Shown: positions 28,578-41,231, counted from the stretch's first letter. The stretch is DNA of 64,000 nucleotides from Odontesthes bonariensis (GCF_027942865.1 NC_134524.1:21133536-21197535), one strand, 5' to 3'. Program-made: numbers and translations. Notes: generated by a model not told the origin, from the sequence alone.

Positions 28578-31500
28578 TCAAAGTGCCGCGGTCTCTACAG
28601 TCTGACCGGCTTTGACGGGACAGACGACCAGCGGCTCCATGTTCCTCCCGTTGTCATGAAGACAGGGGTTGAAGTACGGGTACAAAGGTTCAGTGAATTT
28701 ACACCCCCTGTAAGTATAAATATGAGTCTTTGCTTCTGTGTTGTAGAAGGACACTGATCCTTCCTCGTAGTCCAGGAGTATGCCAACCTTCTGGGGGGGT
28801 TCGTAAAGGTTGAGGGTGATGGAGGGTCCGGCGCAGGCCCGCAGACTCCCACCTTTCCGTCGGCAGATTGCCCAGTAACCGTTGTCAGGACGGACGGTGA
28901 TGGACCCCTTCCTGTTGATGGACTCCGTGGCCACACCGAGATCCCAGTCTGTTTTATCTCCAACCTGCACCAGAGAGTGAACAAGACAGGCCGCCATGTG
29001 ACAGTATTCAAAGAAAGGATGCTGTATCCACAAAAATTCGATTGAAGAAGTGTTTTGAGCCAGTTTGTTTGTCCAAAAGTTCACATGGATGTCTTGTAAA
29101 CAAAATCTTACTTTGATTTACAGTAGTCGCACAGAAAACACCGCAAATCTTTTGCACTCCTACCTGAACCACCCAATACCGTCGACCAGAGGTGAAGCTC
29201 TGTTTCCCCAGAACAGCGACGCAGGAGTCGAACCTTCTGTGGTCATGAGGAAGAGATAGTCTCCTCTGCTGGGAGCCCAGGCTCACCTGTGGATCACCAT
29301 CATCTTAATTCATCAACGACAAACACACTGATGGCAGAACACTGAACGGTTTGTAGTCTGGGATCATGCCGTCAGATCTTTTGTCACAATGTACCTTTTT
29401 ACCATCTGGGGACAGAACCAGCCAACCTGCAGCAGTTGCAGGATCCAAAATCACGTCCACTGGAGACACAAAGCGAGAAGAAGAGGAGAGGAAAAGCTAC
29501 TGATCATTACTGACGATTAAAGGGATAGTTTGCCTCTTTTGACATGAAGCTGTATGACATCCCATATAAGCAATATCATTTATGAACATTGACTTACCCC
29601 CCGCTGCATCCTGTGAGCCGAGTTCCGGCCTCATTTTGGCGTTGACGAAGGTAGTCCGGCTAGTTTGCTAGGGTCCCGAAAATAAAGCGTCTTGCTTCTC
29701 AAAACAATATGCATTGAAAAGAGTAATACATTTGCATCACAAAATCGTTCATCCAGAAAAAGTCAGACCTCACATCGCTTGGCGCTATTTCTCTCTTCCT
29801 TCATATCACTACGGGCTGTGTAAACTGTGCAAACCGAAGTGCAGACTGAGCAGTCCTCTGCTTCCGAGCAGTAAACACCGTAACAGGTGCGGCTTTTGCT
29901 AGGTGGCTGTACGCATTGATATGAAGGGAGGCAAAAATAGCATCAAGCGATTGTGAGGTCTGACTTTTTCTGGAGGGAGGATTTTGTGATGCAAATGTAT
30001 TACTCTTTTCAACGCATATTGTTTTGAGAAGCAAGACGCTTTATTTTTGGGACCCTAGCAAACTAGCCGGACTACCTTCGTCGACGCCAAAACAAGGCCG
30101 GAACTCGGCTCACAGGACGCAGCAGGGGGTAAGTCAATGTTCATAAATGATATTGCTAGTATGGGATGTCATACAGCTTCATGTCAAAAGAGGCGAACTA
30201 TCCCTTTAAGTTTGGCCGAATATTTTGATTCCACGTATTTTGGGAGAAAAAACTGATTATTTTACTCTTCTTTCAGTTTGTTTCTGTGCTTGCATTGCAA
30301 CAAAGTTGATCGGATGCTGGGATGACATCCATTTTTATGTGCACTTAGATCCACTATTAAGTTCATACTCGTACCTGCATATTCGCTGACTTTGCCTACT
30401 TCTGCAAAGAAACGGACAAAAACAACTCAGTCAGTTAATTTCAGTTCAGTTCTTCAATAACCCTTAGGAGGAAAATTCTTCCGGCAGTTTATGTATGAAA
30501 CATGATATAGATAAAAACAAGTCTAATTAAGATATTGCATTAGGATTCTAACATTACAAAGTAAGAAAAAGTTACTTTGAAATCACTGACCTTCAGTAGA
30601 CAGTTTCAGTTCAAGTTCATGGCAGATGTCCACCAGCTTGGAGAAAGCGCTCCTCACGGTCCTTATGTAAATATCAGGCTCAGCTCTGACCTCAGACCAG
30701 TCCTTGGTGGATGGTGGAGCACTCAAACATGGAAAGCTCTAAAACGTTGTTCATTGACACAAATAAATCATTCTTATGGGGATTGATTTGCAAATCTTAA
30801 AACATTTTTTCTTAATTCATGCTAAAACATAGAAAATATATCAAACGTAGACAAAGTGAGACAATTTATCATTTCATATAAAAAAAATGTCATCTCATCT
30901 TGAATTTGATGGCAGCAACATCACACAAAAGAGTGGGGACAGGGGCAAGGAAATGCTGGATAGTCGGTGGAACTAAAAACAAATGGAGGACGAACACGTG
31001 ACTAATTCTGTTATTTCTCAACTGCTCAGTAACATGACTGGGTATAAAAAGAGCACCTTCGGGAGGCAGAGTCTCTCAGTTGCAAGGCTGTTTCTGAGGT
31101 TCAGCAATTTACGAAAAAAAACTGCGTACAAACCCGAAGACTTTGAAGTAAATAATATCATCAAAGGATTTAGAGGATCTGGAGATGTCTGAGTGAACGG
31201 GAAACAACCTGCAATCAAAATTGGATGCCTTTGATCTTTGGGCACTGAAAAACAGACACGATTCTGTCATGGAAATCACTGAATGGGCTCAGAAACGCTT
31301 CCAGAAGTCTGAGAACACAGTATCGTACAACGAAGAAACACTGTCGTCTTTCTGGGCCAAAGTTCATTTGAAATGGACCGAGGCAAAGTGGAAAAACTAT
31401 GCTTTGATCAGATGCATCAAACTTTCATATATTTTTGAAGAAATCATCGAAACCCAGTCCTACAGACAGAAGAGCAGATGGACTGTAAATTCATTCAGTC

Positions 31501-33421
31501 ATTTACATTTGACACAGCGTTCCAACTTTTTTCTGGAATTGGGGGTTGTATTAGAATCAAACTGCAACTATAAGTATTCAGGATTCAAACCTGCAGGAGA
31601 TGAAGAGGGTCCTTGGTGTCTTCCAGGTATTGCAGCTCACTGCATCTGCTCTGCAGTTCAGTGATCTCCTCCTCCAGCTCGCTGAGCAGTTCCTCCGCTC
31701 TTTTCTCCGCTGTTTCGTGTTTCTTTTCAATCTCATCGATGAGCAACGCCTGGTTTCTCTCAACGGCACTTATTATCATTGTGGCGAACTGCACACTTGT
31801 CTGTATCTCTGTTTCTTTATCTTTCTGCAGATATGCATACATTGAAATGAATTAAATTAGTACTGCCTGGAACTCTTGCACTTCAATTATGCACCAATGA
31901 GCATATTCGACACATGGACACGATGCAGATCAGTTTGCTGACCCTCCAGTTGGAGGACAAACACTCCACCATGACCACCTTGTGGCTCAATGGGTCTTAC
32001 TGAAGTCTGTCAACATCTGAGGTAAGTGCTTTAAGACTGGAGCCAAATGTTCTTTGTTGGTGCTGACTTTGAGGCATAAATCATCCCCAATGACACCAAG
32101 AAAATGGAAAGGAGGGAAGCGGGCTGGTGCCAGCAAACAAAGCATAATGTTTCTCGAAAGCTGATTGAATAATTTTGGTGTCCAAACCCAACCGAATAGT
32201 CCTGAACTTGAAAGCAGAAAGTAAACATAAAAGCAATGGTCCCACATGGGATATAAACTGCTCAGATTAAAACCACAGATATGGTGTTCGTGCAATGTGA
32301 TGAAAGTAAAGGATATCTAGTGCCTTGCAATGAAACACCAATGGTTCTGGACCATGTGCCAGCACAGTATGCAGCAGTATTTGTGTTGATTAGAGACTTC
32401 TGAAAAACATTCGGCAGAAATGTTGAAAGACTTACAGAGAGCACATTTGCCGGGAAATGGTTCAAATAGAGAGCAATCAAAAGGCCAGCCTTACTCTGTT
32501 TAGCTCTACCGAGTGCTTGATCTCGTCGGTCTTTCTGATTCTGTCCTGGATCATCCGTTGAATCTCCGCTTGGGACGTCTTCATCTGAGTCTGAAAAGGT
32601 TCAAGATAAGAAAACAGATGGAACAAATGTGTTACAGTGACCTGGAATACGGCTAGATGACTAATACAATACAAAGAGAAGAAGGCTGAGATTGTTTGTG
32701 TGATGAATCATTATGACTTTTTGAAAAAGCAGACCATGATCCTCTTGCTCTCTTTCTCTATGGGCACGACCTCGTGGTGTTTGTGGTCCCTCTCCATGCA
32801 TTTCACGCAAACAGGCGTCTGCTCTCTCTTGCAAAACATCTCCAGGGGCTTGTTATGGTTTCGGCAGAGGTGACTGGTGGCGAAGGTGGCCGGATCCGTC
32901 AGCCTGTGCTTCGTCATCACTGGATCTCTCAGATGAGGCGCCAGGTGCATTTCACAATACGACGCCTGGCAGACGAGGCACGACTTTACTGCCGTCAGCT
33001 TGTTTCCGTGGCAGACGTCACAAGGAATGTCTTCAGATTTAGAGGACTGTCTTGACGTCTGTCTCTTTGCTGGCACTGGCTTGTTTGCCGTTTTTTCCCT
33101 CAGAGATCTTTTGGTTTTTAAAAAAAGAACGAGTCAGTTTCAGTTTTGTGAAAAGAACTTTGTCAAAATCAAAGTGTGTTTCACATCTACATACCTTTTA
33201 AATTTCTCAGTGATGTCTTTCAGGCCTACATTGATCCTGAGGTCTGGACACACTTGGAACAACTCTTTGCACAGCGGACAATCCGACTGAGGTTTTATAT
33301 CCCATAAACGTTTAATGCATTTCAGGCAGAAGTTGTGGCCGCATGGGATGGAGACGGGGTCGGTGAAGCAATCCAGACAGATGACGCACAGAAACTCCTC
33401 TTCCGACAATACGGAGGCCAT
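28578..33421 (-). CDS. TRIM E3 ubiquitin ligase, RING-B-box-coiled coil-B30.2 (finTRIM/TRIM25-like)
   Basis: A predicted cytosolic E3 ligase. Many fish TRIMs of this layout act in antiviral signalling (family knowledge). The nine coding exons are 33421-33195, 33107-32735, 32590-32495 (96 nt), 31824-31591 (234 nt), 30738-30591, 30401-30375, 29459-29395, 29286-29164 and 28964-28578. They total 1680 nt, exactly 559 residues plus stop. The RING is C3HC4: C12, C15, C27, H29, C32, C35, C48, C51. Exon 2 holds two B-boxes (CDVCHGN...[24 protein letters not shown]...[12 protein letters not shown]). The 96- and 234-nt exons, standard TRIM sizes, form the coiled coil ([19 protein letters not shown]). 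PRY-SPRY starts near [17 protein letters not shown] and includes [18 protein letters not shown] and [12 protein letters not shown]. The 32733 donor (GTCTGC) is weak but the phase requires it. Two introns carry transposon remnants. Confidence 0.9.
29521..30205. mobile_element. Palindromic MITE with TTAA duplication (piggyBac-type), 685 bp
   Basis: Left AGGGATAGTTTGCCTCTTTT and right AAAAGAGGCGAACTATCCCT are inverted ends, flanked on both sides by TTAA (29517-29520, 30206-30209). The inverted arms run for roughly 300 bp each (for example GGTAGTCCGGCTAGTTTGC and its inverse near 30060), leaving a short unique centre. It lies in the TRIM intron between the 29395 and 30375 exons. No transposase. 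Confidence 0.85.
30775..31551 (+). mobile_element. Decayed Tc1-like transposon copy
   Basis: It follows the order of a common teleost Tc1-like element: GAATTTGATGGCAGCAACA, ACATGACTGGGTATAAAAAG, then translated scraps [25 protein letters not shown] and [14 protein letters not shown]. The 3' edge is GTTCCAACTTTTTTCTGGAATT. Frameshifts and large deletions remove the DDE core. It is inserted plus-sense in a TRIM intron. Confidence 0.75.
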
Positions 33422-34213
33422 ATTTCTGCTCAAAGAATTGCATTGTGTTACACTCATATATATGCAAGTGAAACCCTTCTGCTGTACTGAAAAACATGAG
33501 GTGAGCACTCTTGGCTCTTGCAAGAGGCAGTTGTGAGTTGAACTGCATGCAATAGTTTAGCTTTTAAACATAGTAAAAGAGCAGCAATTCCGACTGTGCA
33601 ACAACCACTGTGATGTGACCAAGATACTCACAGTCATGTGTATCATTTTTTACAGCCTTATAAACTTAATACTTTTAGAAACTTCAACATCTCTTATGTT
33701 CTTTAAACTGTAACAATGAACTTTTTGTTGAATAGTTCGGCCTTCAGAGTCTCGGGCTCACGTCAAATCCGACAAACATCTCAGATAATATCAAAGGAAC
33801 ATTCTGAATTTGGCAGGAATACAAATATATCAGAACAGCTTCAGGGCGTAGCAGTTTTAATCTGAGCCAAGTATGTTGCGGTGTTGCACGTTTCTTTGCC
33901 CATTGTTTTCAAACTGAATTTGAAAAAAAAAAAAAAAAAAAAAAGGTCCACAACATTATTACCTTTTAATAACCTAGTAATGTGCCCTCCTACATTGGTA
34001 AACCGCATTTTCATTTGAACTTAAAAGGTTGGCACATCCACAAAAAATACATTTCATATAGTTTAATCACTGAGAATCCTTTTGGCAAAACATTCCTTGC
34101 ATCGTTAATGTTCATTGCAAAAGTCAGTTTATCTCGGAAAAAGACATAAGCCACATCTTGTCACGTATGCTCTTACTCTCCAAAGTGTCTGTTTAGTTTG
34201 AATGGTGTCTTAC

Positions 34214-34300
34214 CTGTGTGAGCTGACAGATGCTCCTCTCTTGAGTTGAATGCAGCACAAGTGCCTCGAAACAGGTTTCTTTCTCCTAATATGCACAAGG
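34214..34300 (-). other. Probable 5' UTR exon of the TRIM gene
   Basis: On the minus strand, CAGCTCACACAG is followed by GTAAGACACC (donor 34212-34213). The TRIM start codon at 33421 follows an acceptor, TTGAGCAG (33426-33433), by four bases, so a non-coding first exon upstream is expected. The left limit of the exon in transcript sense (about 34300) is a guess. Confidence 0.5.
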
Positions 34301-35078
34301 TGACGTGTTAAAGGTTCCTCATCTGCCAAAGCAGCAAACAGGCAATTCTGGTTCTTCTTCTCAGCTGTTCTTAGCACTCAGCCAAAAATGAATTAGTTAC
34401 ACAGCCCTTCCTGGTACAAACAAAAACCTGCTATTTCTGGCCTTCATCAGTCTTAGTATCATTTCTCTTTGTATGAAGTAGAGCTGAGCACAATGACAAC
34501 AACTCTTATTTGCTGAAACTCAATGTCTGTGATTTCCTCATTGTTGCTCCCCTTTGAGGTTAGAACGGGATGGTTTATATTCCCTCTCTCTTTAAGGTAT
34601 TGTTGTATGAAGCATTTACGAGCAGTTGATGTCTCACCCACAGAGGACAGCAATCACAGTGCTCTCAGTTTGGAGAATCAGAAGGTTTCTTGAGGGCCGA
34701 TTTTAAACTAAAAGCTACGGTTTGCCTGAGAAAAAGTCATTTTTCACCATCTAAAACATCTCAAACCTTTCATAGCAGAAAATTTCATAACAGTTCAGGC
34801 AAACATTATATTGTGTAGTTTTATACTGCATCAGTAAGTCTACACAGCTGAATTGAGTTATGGTTACAGTTTGACTTGGCAATTTGATTTAAAATCGAGT
34901 TATTGACTGAGGTACATCTGATGCTGCAGAGCTGTGGAGCATAATGAGAAAACTGTCAAGATATTCCGTCACTCCTAACCTTCTGTGGGAGATAAACTGA
35001 ATCAGCTGAATTCACTGAACACATTTCTTTGAGTTACTTGAATGGTTATTTTAATCTGGTGACGCTGCAGTTTTAAAA

Positions 35079-35740
35079 TCAGGATGTTCTTAGAGCAGAC
35101 AAAGTGACAAACAACTCCACATACCTAAGCTTTTTCCTTTCATATGCTTCTGCTACTAATTCCTCCCCAGGAACAGTCAGCTCTATGAAATAGACTCTCA
35201 TTCTACTCCTACACCACAGGACTATATCAGGCCTATATTTTGTGGAGACTGTTTCCTGGGGAACAGCAAGTTTTCCTCCTAAATCTACCTGCATCTCCCA
35301 ATCACAAGCATCATCTAAGCTGCCTTGCCTCCTTATTTTCTTATTACTTTCTCCCCCTCTTAAACAAACTAAATTGCCACTCTCTTCAACTTAGACCCTC
35401 CTAAGTTTACCTGCCTTCGTTTATCTTCAATACCTGCAGCTAAGCTTCGTAATAGTTGGTTATGTCGTCATGTATACCGGCCTTGTGACAGACTAACCTT
35501 ACAACCTGACAAAATATGCCTTAGAGTTGCAGTACCTGAACATAACGAACATAACAGGTCTCCATTTACCCAGAGTTTTAGGTTCTGGGGAGTTGGCAAT
35601 ACATCACATGTTGCCCCTATCGAAAATCTAATACTCCTTTCCTCCATACTCCACAGCTCTTTCCAACTAAGCTTTTTCTTCCCAATACAACCACCGTCCC
35701 TGCTTAGCCTGAGCCACTGCCTTTGTGCCCCTTAACATTT
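35079..35740 (-). mobile_element. R2-like LINE C-terminal remnant with PD-(D/E)xK-like motif
   Basis: On the minus strand, after 35740 come KAVAQAKQGRWLYWEE, FSIGATCDVLPTPQNLKLW, the knuckle CSLCSGTATLRHILSGC and RYTWRHNQLLRSL. From 35294 on come YRPDIVLW and IELTVPGEELVAEAYERKK. This order is the C-terminal part of teleost LINEs commonly labelled R2-like, where RPD...ELT is the restriction-endonuclease-like active site (family knowledge). The frame is broken by stops between 35300 and 35450. The rest of 34301-36611 shows no gene. Confidence 0.7.
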
Positions 35741-36611
35741 CCTCCTGTCAACAACTAGCTTTCTCTTCTCCTGAGACCTGCTCTACTCCACACCGGTTTG
35801 CCTGGGCCAAGCCCCAAGCCTCCCCGGCCTATTTGACAATGTGTACACTTGTTTTTTTTCTCCAGTTGAAAGGATACTGGCACGACACAAACATACAAAG
35901 TGAAAACAAACTTCCTTTATACTAAAACTGGAAATACGAGTGCACATACAATGATAACACAAGTCCTTTCACTTCTGCTACAACTCCTCCCCCTTCCTCT
36001 GAACTAATAATAGGAATAACAATGACAGTAAAAAGTAATATAAGTAATAAAAATAGAAATATAGTGGCAGAAACTCATAGTTTCTCGTATACAGTTTGAG
36101 TCATTCCTGTAAAGACTGGGTCATTGTGTTACAGTGACACCATAGAGGTTCAGTCATGATATATAAGACAGTCAGCCATCATGGACCTTCCATAAAGACA
36201 ATATTCTGAAACTTGTTGCCAAAGTGGTGGAGAAATGGTTAAAAGGTTAAAGAACTATATCTATATTTTAGAGTGGTTCAGCCAGAGTTTGAACTTTAGT
36301 CCTCAGGAGGACATGACATTACTGTTTCAATCTTCTGTGACTTTATTGTCTTGATTTGTAAATAATATGATTTTACTTGTATGTATAACATCAATTTTGA
36401 CCGTTCATTATGAACAGAGGCAAAGTCTCTGATTTATCTCTGATAAACAAGGATTGTCAGAAAACAGCGGAAGTTGTTTATCACACAAAGAATATCACAC
36501 ATTGTGGAGCTAAAGATGCCGCTGGACTGACCGTAGGCAACATCTGACACCTCTGTTGTTGAAGCTTGAAGAGTGACAGTGTAGGCAAGCAGACAAAAAA
36601 CAATTTTTTTG

Positions 36612-37138
36612 TTCAAGCCCGATTCCTAATAGGTTGGAACACTGTGTAAAATGTGAATTGAAAACGGAATGCAATGATTTACAACTTCAATTTCACAAAA
36701 TGTCTGCAGTACACGGTTATCAAATGATTCAGATGATCTGTACACAAGTGACACAGCTGAAAACAACTATTGGATGCTCATGATTAACGCCTTGTACACG
36801 ACCGCTTTTTTGTAGTTTTAAGCTGTATTTGAAATACTGTGATGATGGAACAGCAATGATTGTAATCTACATACCTGGAACTAGGAAATTAGATTTTCAA
36901 TTGTGATTTAAGGTAAACACAAGAAACTTGTACTAAAGAAAAAAAATGGACCATATAATTCCCTATACTCCCTATATAGATCAGTGAGCAGTGCTGACCA
37001 ATATTGGGGTCATCAGGTGGGAACCTCGTGAATACCTTGTGAATACACTAATGGTTAACTTACAAGATTAGTAAATCATCGCATTCTAAATTGTTAACAC
37101 TTTTTGCACAATGTCCCAACTTGATTGGAACTGAGTTT
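36612..37138. mobile_element. Tc1-derived MITE (internally deleted)
   Basis: The left side has GGTTGGAACACTGTGTAAAAT, AACGGAATGCAATGATTTAC. The right side has, inverted, GTAAATCATCGCATTC and CAATGTCCCAACTTGATTGG. The ends match the Tc1-like family at 30775 but the interior is unrelated AT-rich sequence without a transposase. Confidence 0.65.
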
Positions 37139-38498
37139 GCACATTCTCGATTCCTCTCACACCGAGCATGCTGCTATTGATGAAGTGAATATGATACTCA
37201 AAGGCTTTTTGAGCTCAATATTTAACACAGGACTGATCATCATGCAGCTCACTTCAGACAGTGCAGTCTGAACTGCATATCAATTCCTTTTCCTTTAGCT
37301 CCATCTGCAGGTCCAAGTTGCATTTTTTTATATTTTTTACAAACTCTTCTTGCAAAACAGTTTTTTGTATAACCTGGCTTGGTTTGAAGACCATTACCTC
37401 ATATGGCCTCGTCATCAGATTAGTAGATTAGCAGTTTAGTTTATATATATATTTTTTTATTTATTTCTTCAGCCCTCTTTGACCATCTAATCTAACAAGC
37501 TTTATTGATTAAAAAAACCTTGATTTAGTCAGAGAGGACTAGAATCCCCAACAGTGGAACACAAAAGGACAAAAAAGTACAATAGACAGAAAAACAGACA
37601 ATGACAGGTGTGTGTGTAAGGTGTACTGGTGCGTATCGATGAATGTGTGGAAGTTTATGTTGTTGTCTGTAAGTAACCCCCGTATCCACAGAAAGATGAA
37701 GCCTTCCAGCAGCCAGATATAAAGCAGTGATGTTGACCTTCGACACTTACTCAGCATCAACCAGTGGCCACAGCCAGTGACAGGCTGGATCACAGCTGGT
37801 GCTAGTGTGTTGGGCCACCAGTGCTCTGGATTTCCCCCCCCAATCCCAGCAGGAACCGTACCGCCCAGCCAGACCCTGCCAGCAATAGAACCAGCCAGGG
37901 CATGTTTAGAGTTCATCATGGCTTCTTGGCATCAACAGAATGTCGTTCTGTGCTGCACTGGTACACCGTCAGTAGGAAAGGTTACACTCGGCATTGGAGT
38001 AAATATGCTGTGGCTGTAATTTAAAAGGCTACTCACCACACACCACATACAAAGCGGAAATATGACACGAGAAGCAGCCAAACACGCAAACTGCTCATTG
38101 GCTGTATCATATAGTGTTGTATTGTAGAAGAAAAATAAATGCAGAGCTGGTCATTTTATGAGCAAGTCTCCTTGGTTTAATTGAATGAAACAAAAGATCA
38201 ACTTTAAATATCTTGTACTTTAATGGCCACTTAATGATACATTAACAGTATACACTAAGTATGTCATATAAACAGATTTTCTTATAGAATCTAAATATAT
38301 CAAGATTTCCTGAACACTTCAGTTTGACTTTACGGAAACACCTTTCAGAGAGCAATAGATCAATAACTATGCAAATTCTTCAGAAACATTAAAAAGAACG
38401 AGAGTCCCACATGAAGGGTATTGATTAATTGAAAATGGAGAGCTGAATCAATCAGAGAGGGATCTTTGAGCTGAAATATCTGACATCTAAATGTTCCT
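37139..38498. other. Intergenic spacer and GIMAP 3' UTR
   Basis: No gene is recognised. GC-richer sequence at 37760-37930 contains CCAGCAGGAACC-type words but no supported frame. TTTAAT (ATTAAA on the minus strand) near 38177 and 38219 are possible poly(A) signals for the GIMAP gene ending at 38499. Confidence 0.4.
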
Positions 38499-41231
38499 TC
38501 AAATGATCTCTGTGGCTGTTTTTTTCACAGCGTTAAAAAGGACAATGACACCTACGATCACCGCCACACCAAGAATGGCTCTCAGAGGCTTGTTTGTCAC
38601 AACTCTTATCAAATACTTTAACATCCTGAGGACCGGTAGCTGCTCCGTCTCCCACTCTTTCAGCATCTTGGTGGTGTAGCAGCCTCCTCTCTTCTCCATC
38701 ACCATGTTCTCTACCGTGTTGAGCAGCTTTGCCACCTGGACCTGGTTGTTCCTGTACTCCTCCTGCTGGTTGTTTTTCCAGTACTTGTTATCAACAACGT
38801 GGCACCGACCGCCGCACTTCTCCACCAGATCTTTCAGAAGCTTGTTTTGTCTGAGGAAAGCTTCAATTGTCATTTCTTCAGATAACTGGTTGCCATGCGT
38901 GAAAACGACGGTAGAATATTTAAACGCCTCTGCAGAGAAATACTGAGCGATCTGTCTGATGACAGTGGCCTCCTGCTCTGTGAACTTTTCCACCTTGAGC
39001 ACGATGATAAAAGCATGAGGCCCAGGAGCGCACTCTGTGACACACCTCACTATCTGACGCTTCAGCTCCCGCTCAGACGCCCCTGGAGAGAAGACACCCG
39101 GAGTGTCGATCAGAGTGACGTTTCTCCCGAGGACAGTTCCGGATTCCACCTGACAGAAACTTGCCTCTGTGACGGAAAAATGTTTGACTTTGAACGCAAC
39201 TTTCCCAAGTATGGTGTTAGCCAGGCTGCTCTTCCCAGATCCAGTTTTCCCCAGCAGGGCAATCCTCAGCGTGTTTGGCACTAGGAGGAGAAAAACAGTC
39301 ACCATCAGTCCTGCTTTACTTTTCTCACTTCAGAATATTACACTGTCGGGGGAAGAAAAGGGAAAACTGTGGCAGTAACTTTGTTGTTTTGCTATCAGTG
39401 TTGTCAGCATTCAGACATGAGCCGACATGAACTCTGTCCAGAATGTAACACAGGCTGAAGTCCCAGCAGATTCTAGTACTATGATGTATACATTATTACC
39501 ATTATACATAATACTATAATAGTTAGTGAAATTTGATAGCAGACGGGTCTGGGCCAAATCTGGCATCAAGCTGCAACTTCTGGCCGACTGCTGGCTTGGG
39601 GAAGTGGTAAGTGAACCGGATGTGGGCCAGATCTGACAATGGTCCCAGTGGTGGCCCATGTGTGGAACAGCTCTGGTAAACCGGATCTGGGCCAGTAAAG
39701 GGCCGTCGTTCTTTGCGGTTTGTGGGCCAGATGTAGGTGCATATTTAGCAGAACAATTTTGCTGTGTGGGTACTACATTTCAAAGAAAAAATGTAGTAAA
39801 CACAACATTTTTAGAAGTTACCTCAGAACAAATATGCTGCTGCTGGCTAACTACTCGTAACTCCTTGTCTAAAATGAATAATGATTAGTTAATAATTGCT
39901 AAACAAAAAATGGTAAGCTTTATAGTAAGCAGCAGTGAGTTGGAGAGAAGGAAGCTCGCTCATTAATGAATCAGTTAATGATCATTGGTTCATTAATCTG
40001 TCGACTCACGAACGGGTCCCAATGGACTCCGAATCAACCTTCTTTTTTTCTTTTTTTTTTAAACGTTTTGGCGACTCTATTAACGACGCTGAAGTTGGCA
40101 TCCGATTCGCGAATTAAAGGGGTGGGCATAAAGGGCCATTTCACTGCATTTTTTGCATTTTGATCGACCAAAACAAGGTCCTGTATGGAAACTACAATAG
40201 TTACACTGGTTACTAGTTACATCAGAATACCAAAAATGCAGTGAAATGGCGCTGTTCTGCATTTTCACAAATCAGAAAAAGGCTTCACAAATCTCAGACA
40301 AGGTTTTAATGAATCTATAGCCTCTTTAGAATAATTCCATCCAGATATGAGCAGTCTAACTAATGTAGTTTCCATACAGGACCCAGTTTATGGTGATCGG
40401 AATACCAAAAATGCAGTGAAATGGCCCTGTTCTGCATTTTCACAAATTAGAAAAACGTTTCACAATCCCAAACGAGGTTTTAATGAATCTACAACCTCTT
40501 TAGAATAATTCCATCCAAATTTGAGCAGTGGAACTATTGTAGTTTCCATACAGGACCTTGTTTTGGTCGATCAAAATGCAAAAAAAATGCAGTGAAATGG
40601 CCCTTTATGCCCATCCCTTTAATTCGCGAATCAGAGGCTGACGAATCGGATGCCAACTTCAGCGTCGTACTCTATTATAGGTTTGTTTCTAAAAAGATAA
40701 GAAAAGAAAACCATATCTTTGCTCTTTCCTTCTTGCTGCAGGCTGTTGCTTTAGTTAAATGTATTTTCCATTGAGTATGAAATTACACTGATCTAATTTG
40801 AATGTATTCCATACACGTTGTTGGAAAGCTAATGTTATTCTGAGAGAATGTTAAAGTAATGCTCTCTCCAATCAGGTAAAGCTGGTCACCGTGAACAAAT
40901 CTCTCTGTGTAAATATAAAATGGCTGCCATATCTGTGCAAGGAGCAATAAACGCTGGCTTTCACAAAATGGAGTTGTAAAGATGTTCAAGTCCAACAATA
41001 AAATGATTCCACGTTCTGAGTCCAATATGTGCCCCTCTGTTAACATCTGTTTCCACACAGGGGAGACTTGAAGTATCCGCATAACCCTTTTACAGTGGTT
41101 CGATTGGTTTCTGAAACATCTGTCCACATGTTTGGGACACGCACATTGTAAATGTTAGTGTCTAAAGCTCAATGATTATTGTTTCCCTGACACGGAATGA
41201 ATAAAAGAGGAAAATGTAACCCACCGTCCAT
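38499..41231 (-). CDS. GTPase of the IMAP/GIMAP (AIG1) family, gene A
   Basis: GIMAPs are septin-like GTPases tied to lymphocyte survival and antipathogen defence (family knowledge). Two coding exons are seen: a 7-nt exon ATGGACG at 41231-41225 with donor GTGGGT, and 39280-38499. Joined they give 262 residues: MDVPNTLRIALLGKTGSGKS... The G1 P-loop GKTGSGKS is at 13-20 and the G3 DTPG at 61-64. The conserved box follows (GPHAFIIVLKVEKFTEQE), then TVVFTHGNQL. A hydrophobic C-terminal helix (AILGVAVIVGVIVLF) predicts membrane anchoring. The intron carries a MULE-like MITE (40083-40668) and gggcca repeats. The promoter has an ISRE at 41331. An alternative first exon at 47878 would splice in the same phase. 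About 270-residue single-domain GIMAPs are typical. Confidence 0.9.
39590..39735. repeat. Dispersed 'gggcca' repeat in GIMAP A intron
   Basis: Spaced words such as CCGGATGTGGGCCAGATCTG, CCGGATCTGGGCCAGT and TGTGGGCCAGATGT, related to 13380-13640. Confidence 0.6.
40083..40668. mobile_element. MITE with about 120-bp inverted repeats and 9-bp target duplication (MULE-like)
   Basis: Left end ACGACGCTGAAGTTGGCATC and right end GATGCCAACTTCAGCGTCGT are exact inverses, and similarity continues about 120 bp inward (GGGCATAAAGGGCCATTTCA and its inverse). The right arm carries an extra block of about 14 bp. Exact flanks ACTCTATTA lie at 40074-40082 and 40669-40677. The interior holds two tandem units about 175 bp apart starting AATACCAAAAATGCAGTGAA (40226 and 40401). 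Long ends plus 9-bp duplication fit Mutator-like elements; this is inference because no transposase is present. Confidence 0.85.

Noticed and set aside
31600..31855. Plus-strand Ser/Leu-rich frames opposite the TRIM coiled coil
   Set aside because: Antisense of the Glu-rich 234-nt exon; no independent support.
34459..34475. ISRE-like TTTCTCTTTG upstream of the TRIM gene
   Set aside because: One half-site is mismatched and the transcription start is unknown; too weak beside the GIMAP sites.
36434..36616. Minus frame MNKKIVFCLLAYTVTLQA with a signal-peptide look
   Set aside because: 60 codons, no downstream domain or splice continuation; overlaps the edge of a Tc1-derived MITE.
38704..39284. 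Plus-strand frames opposite GIMAP A
   Set aside because: Shadows of the minus-strand GTPase exon.
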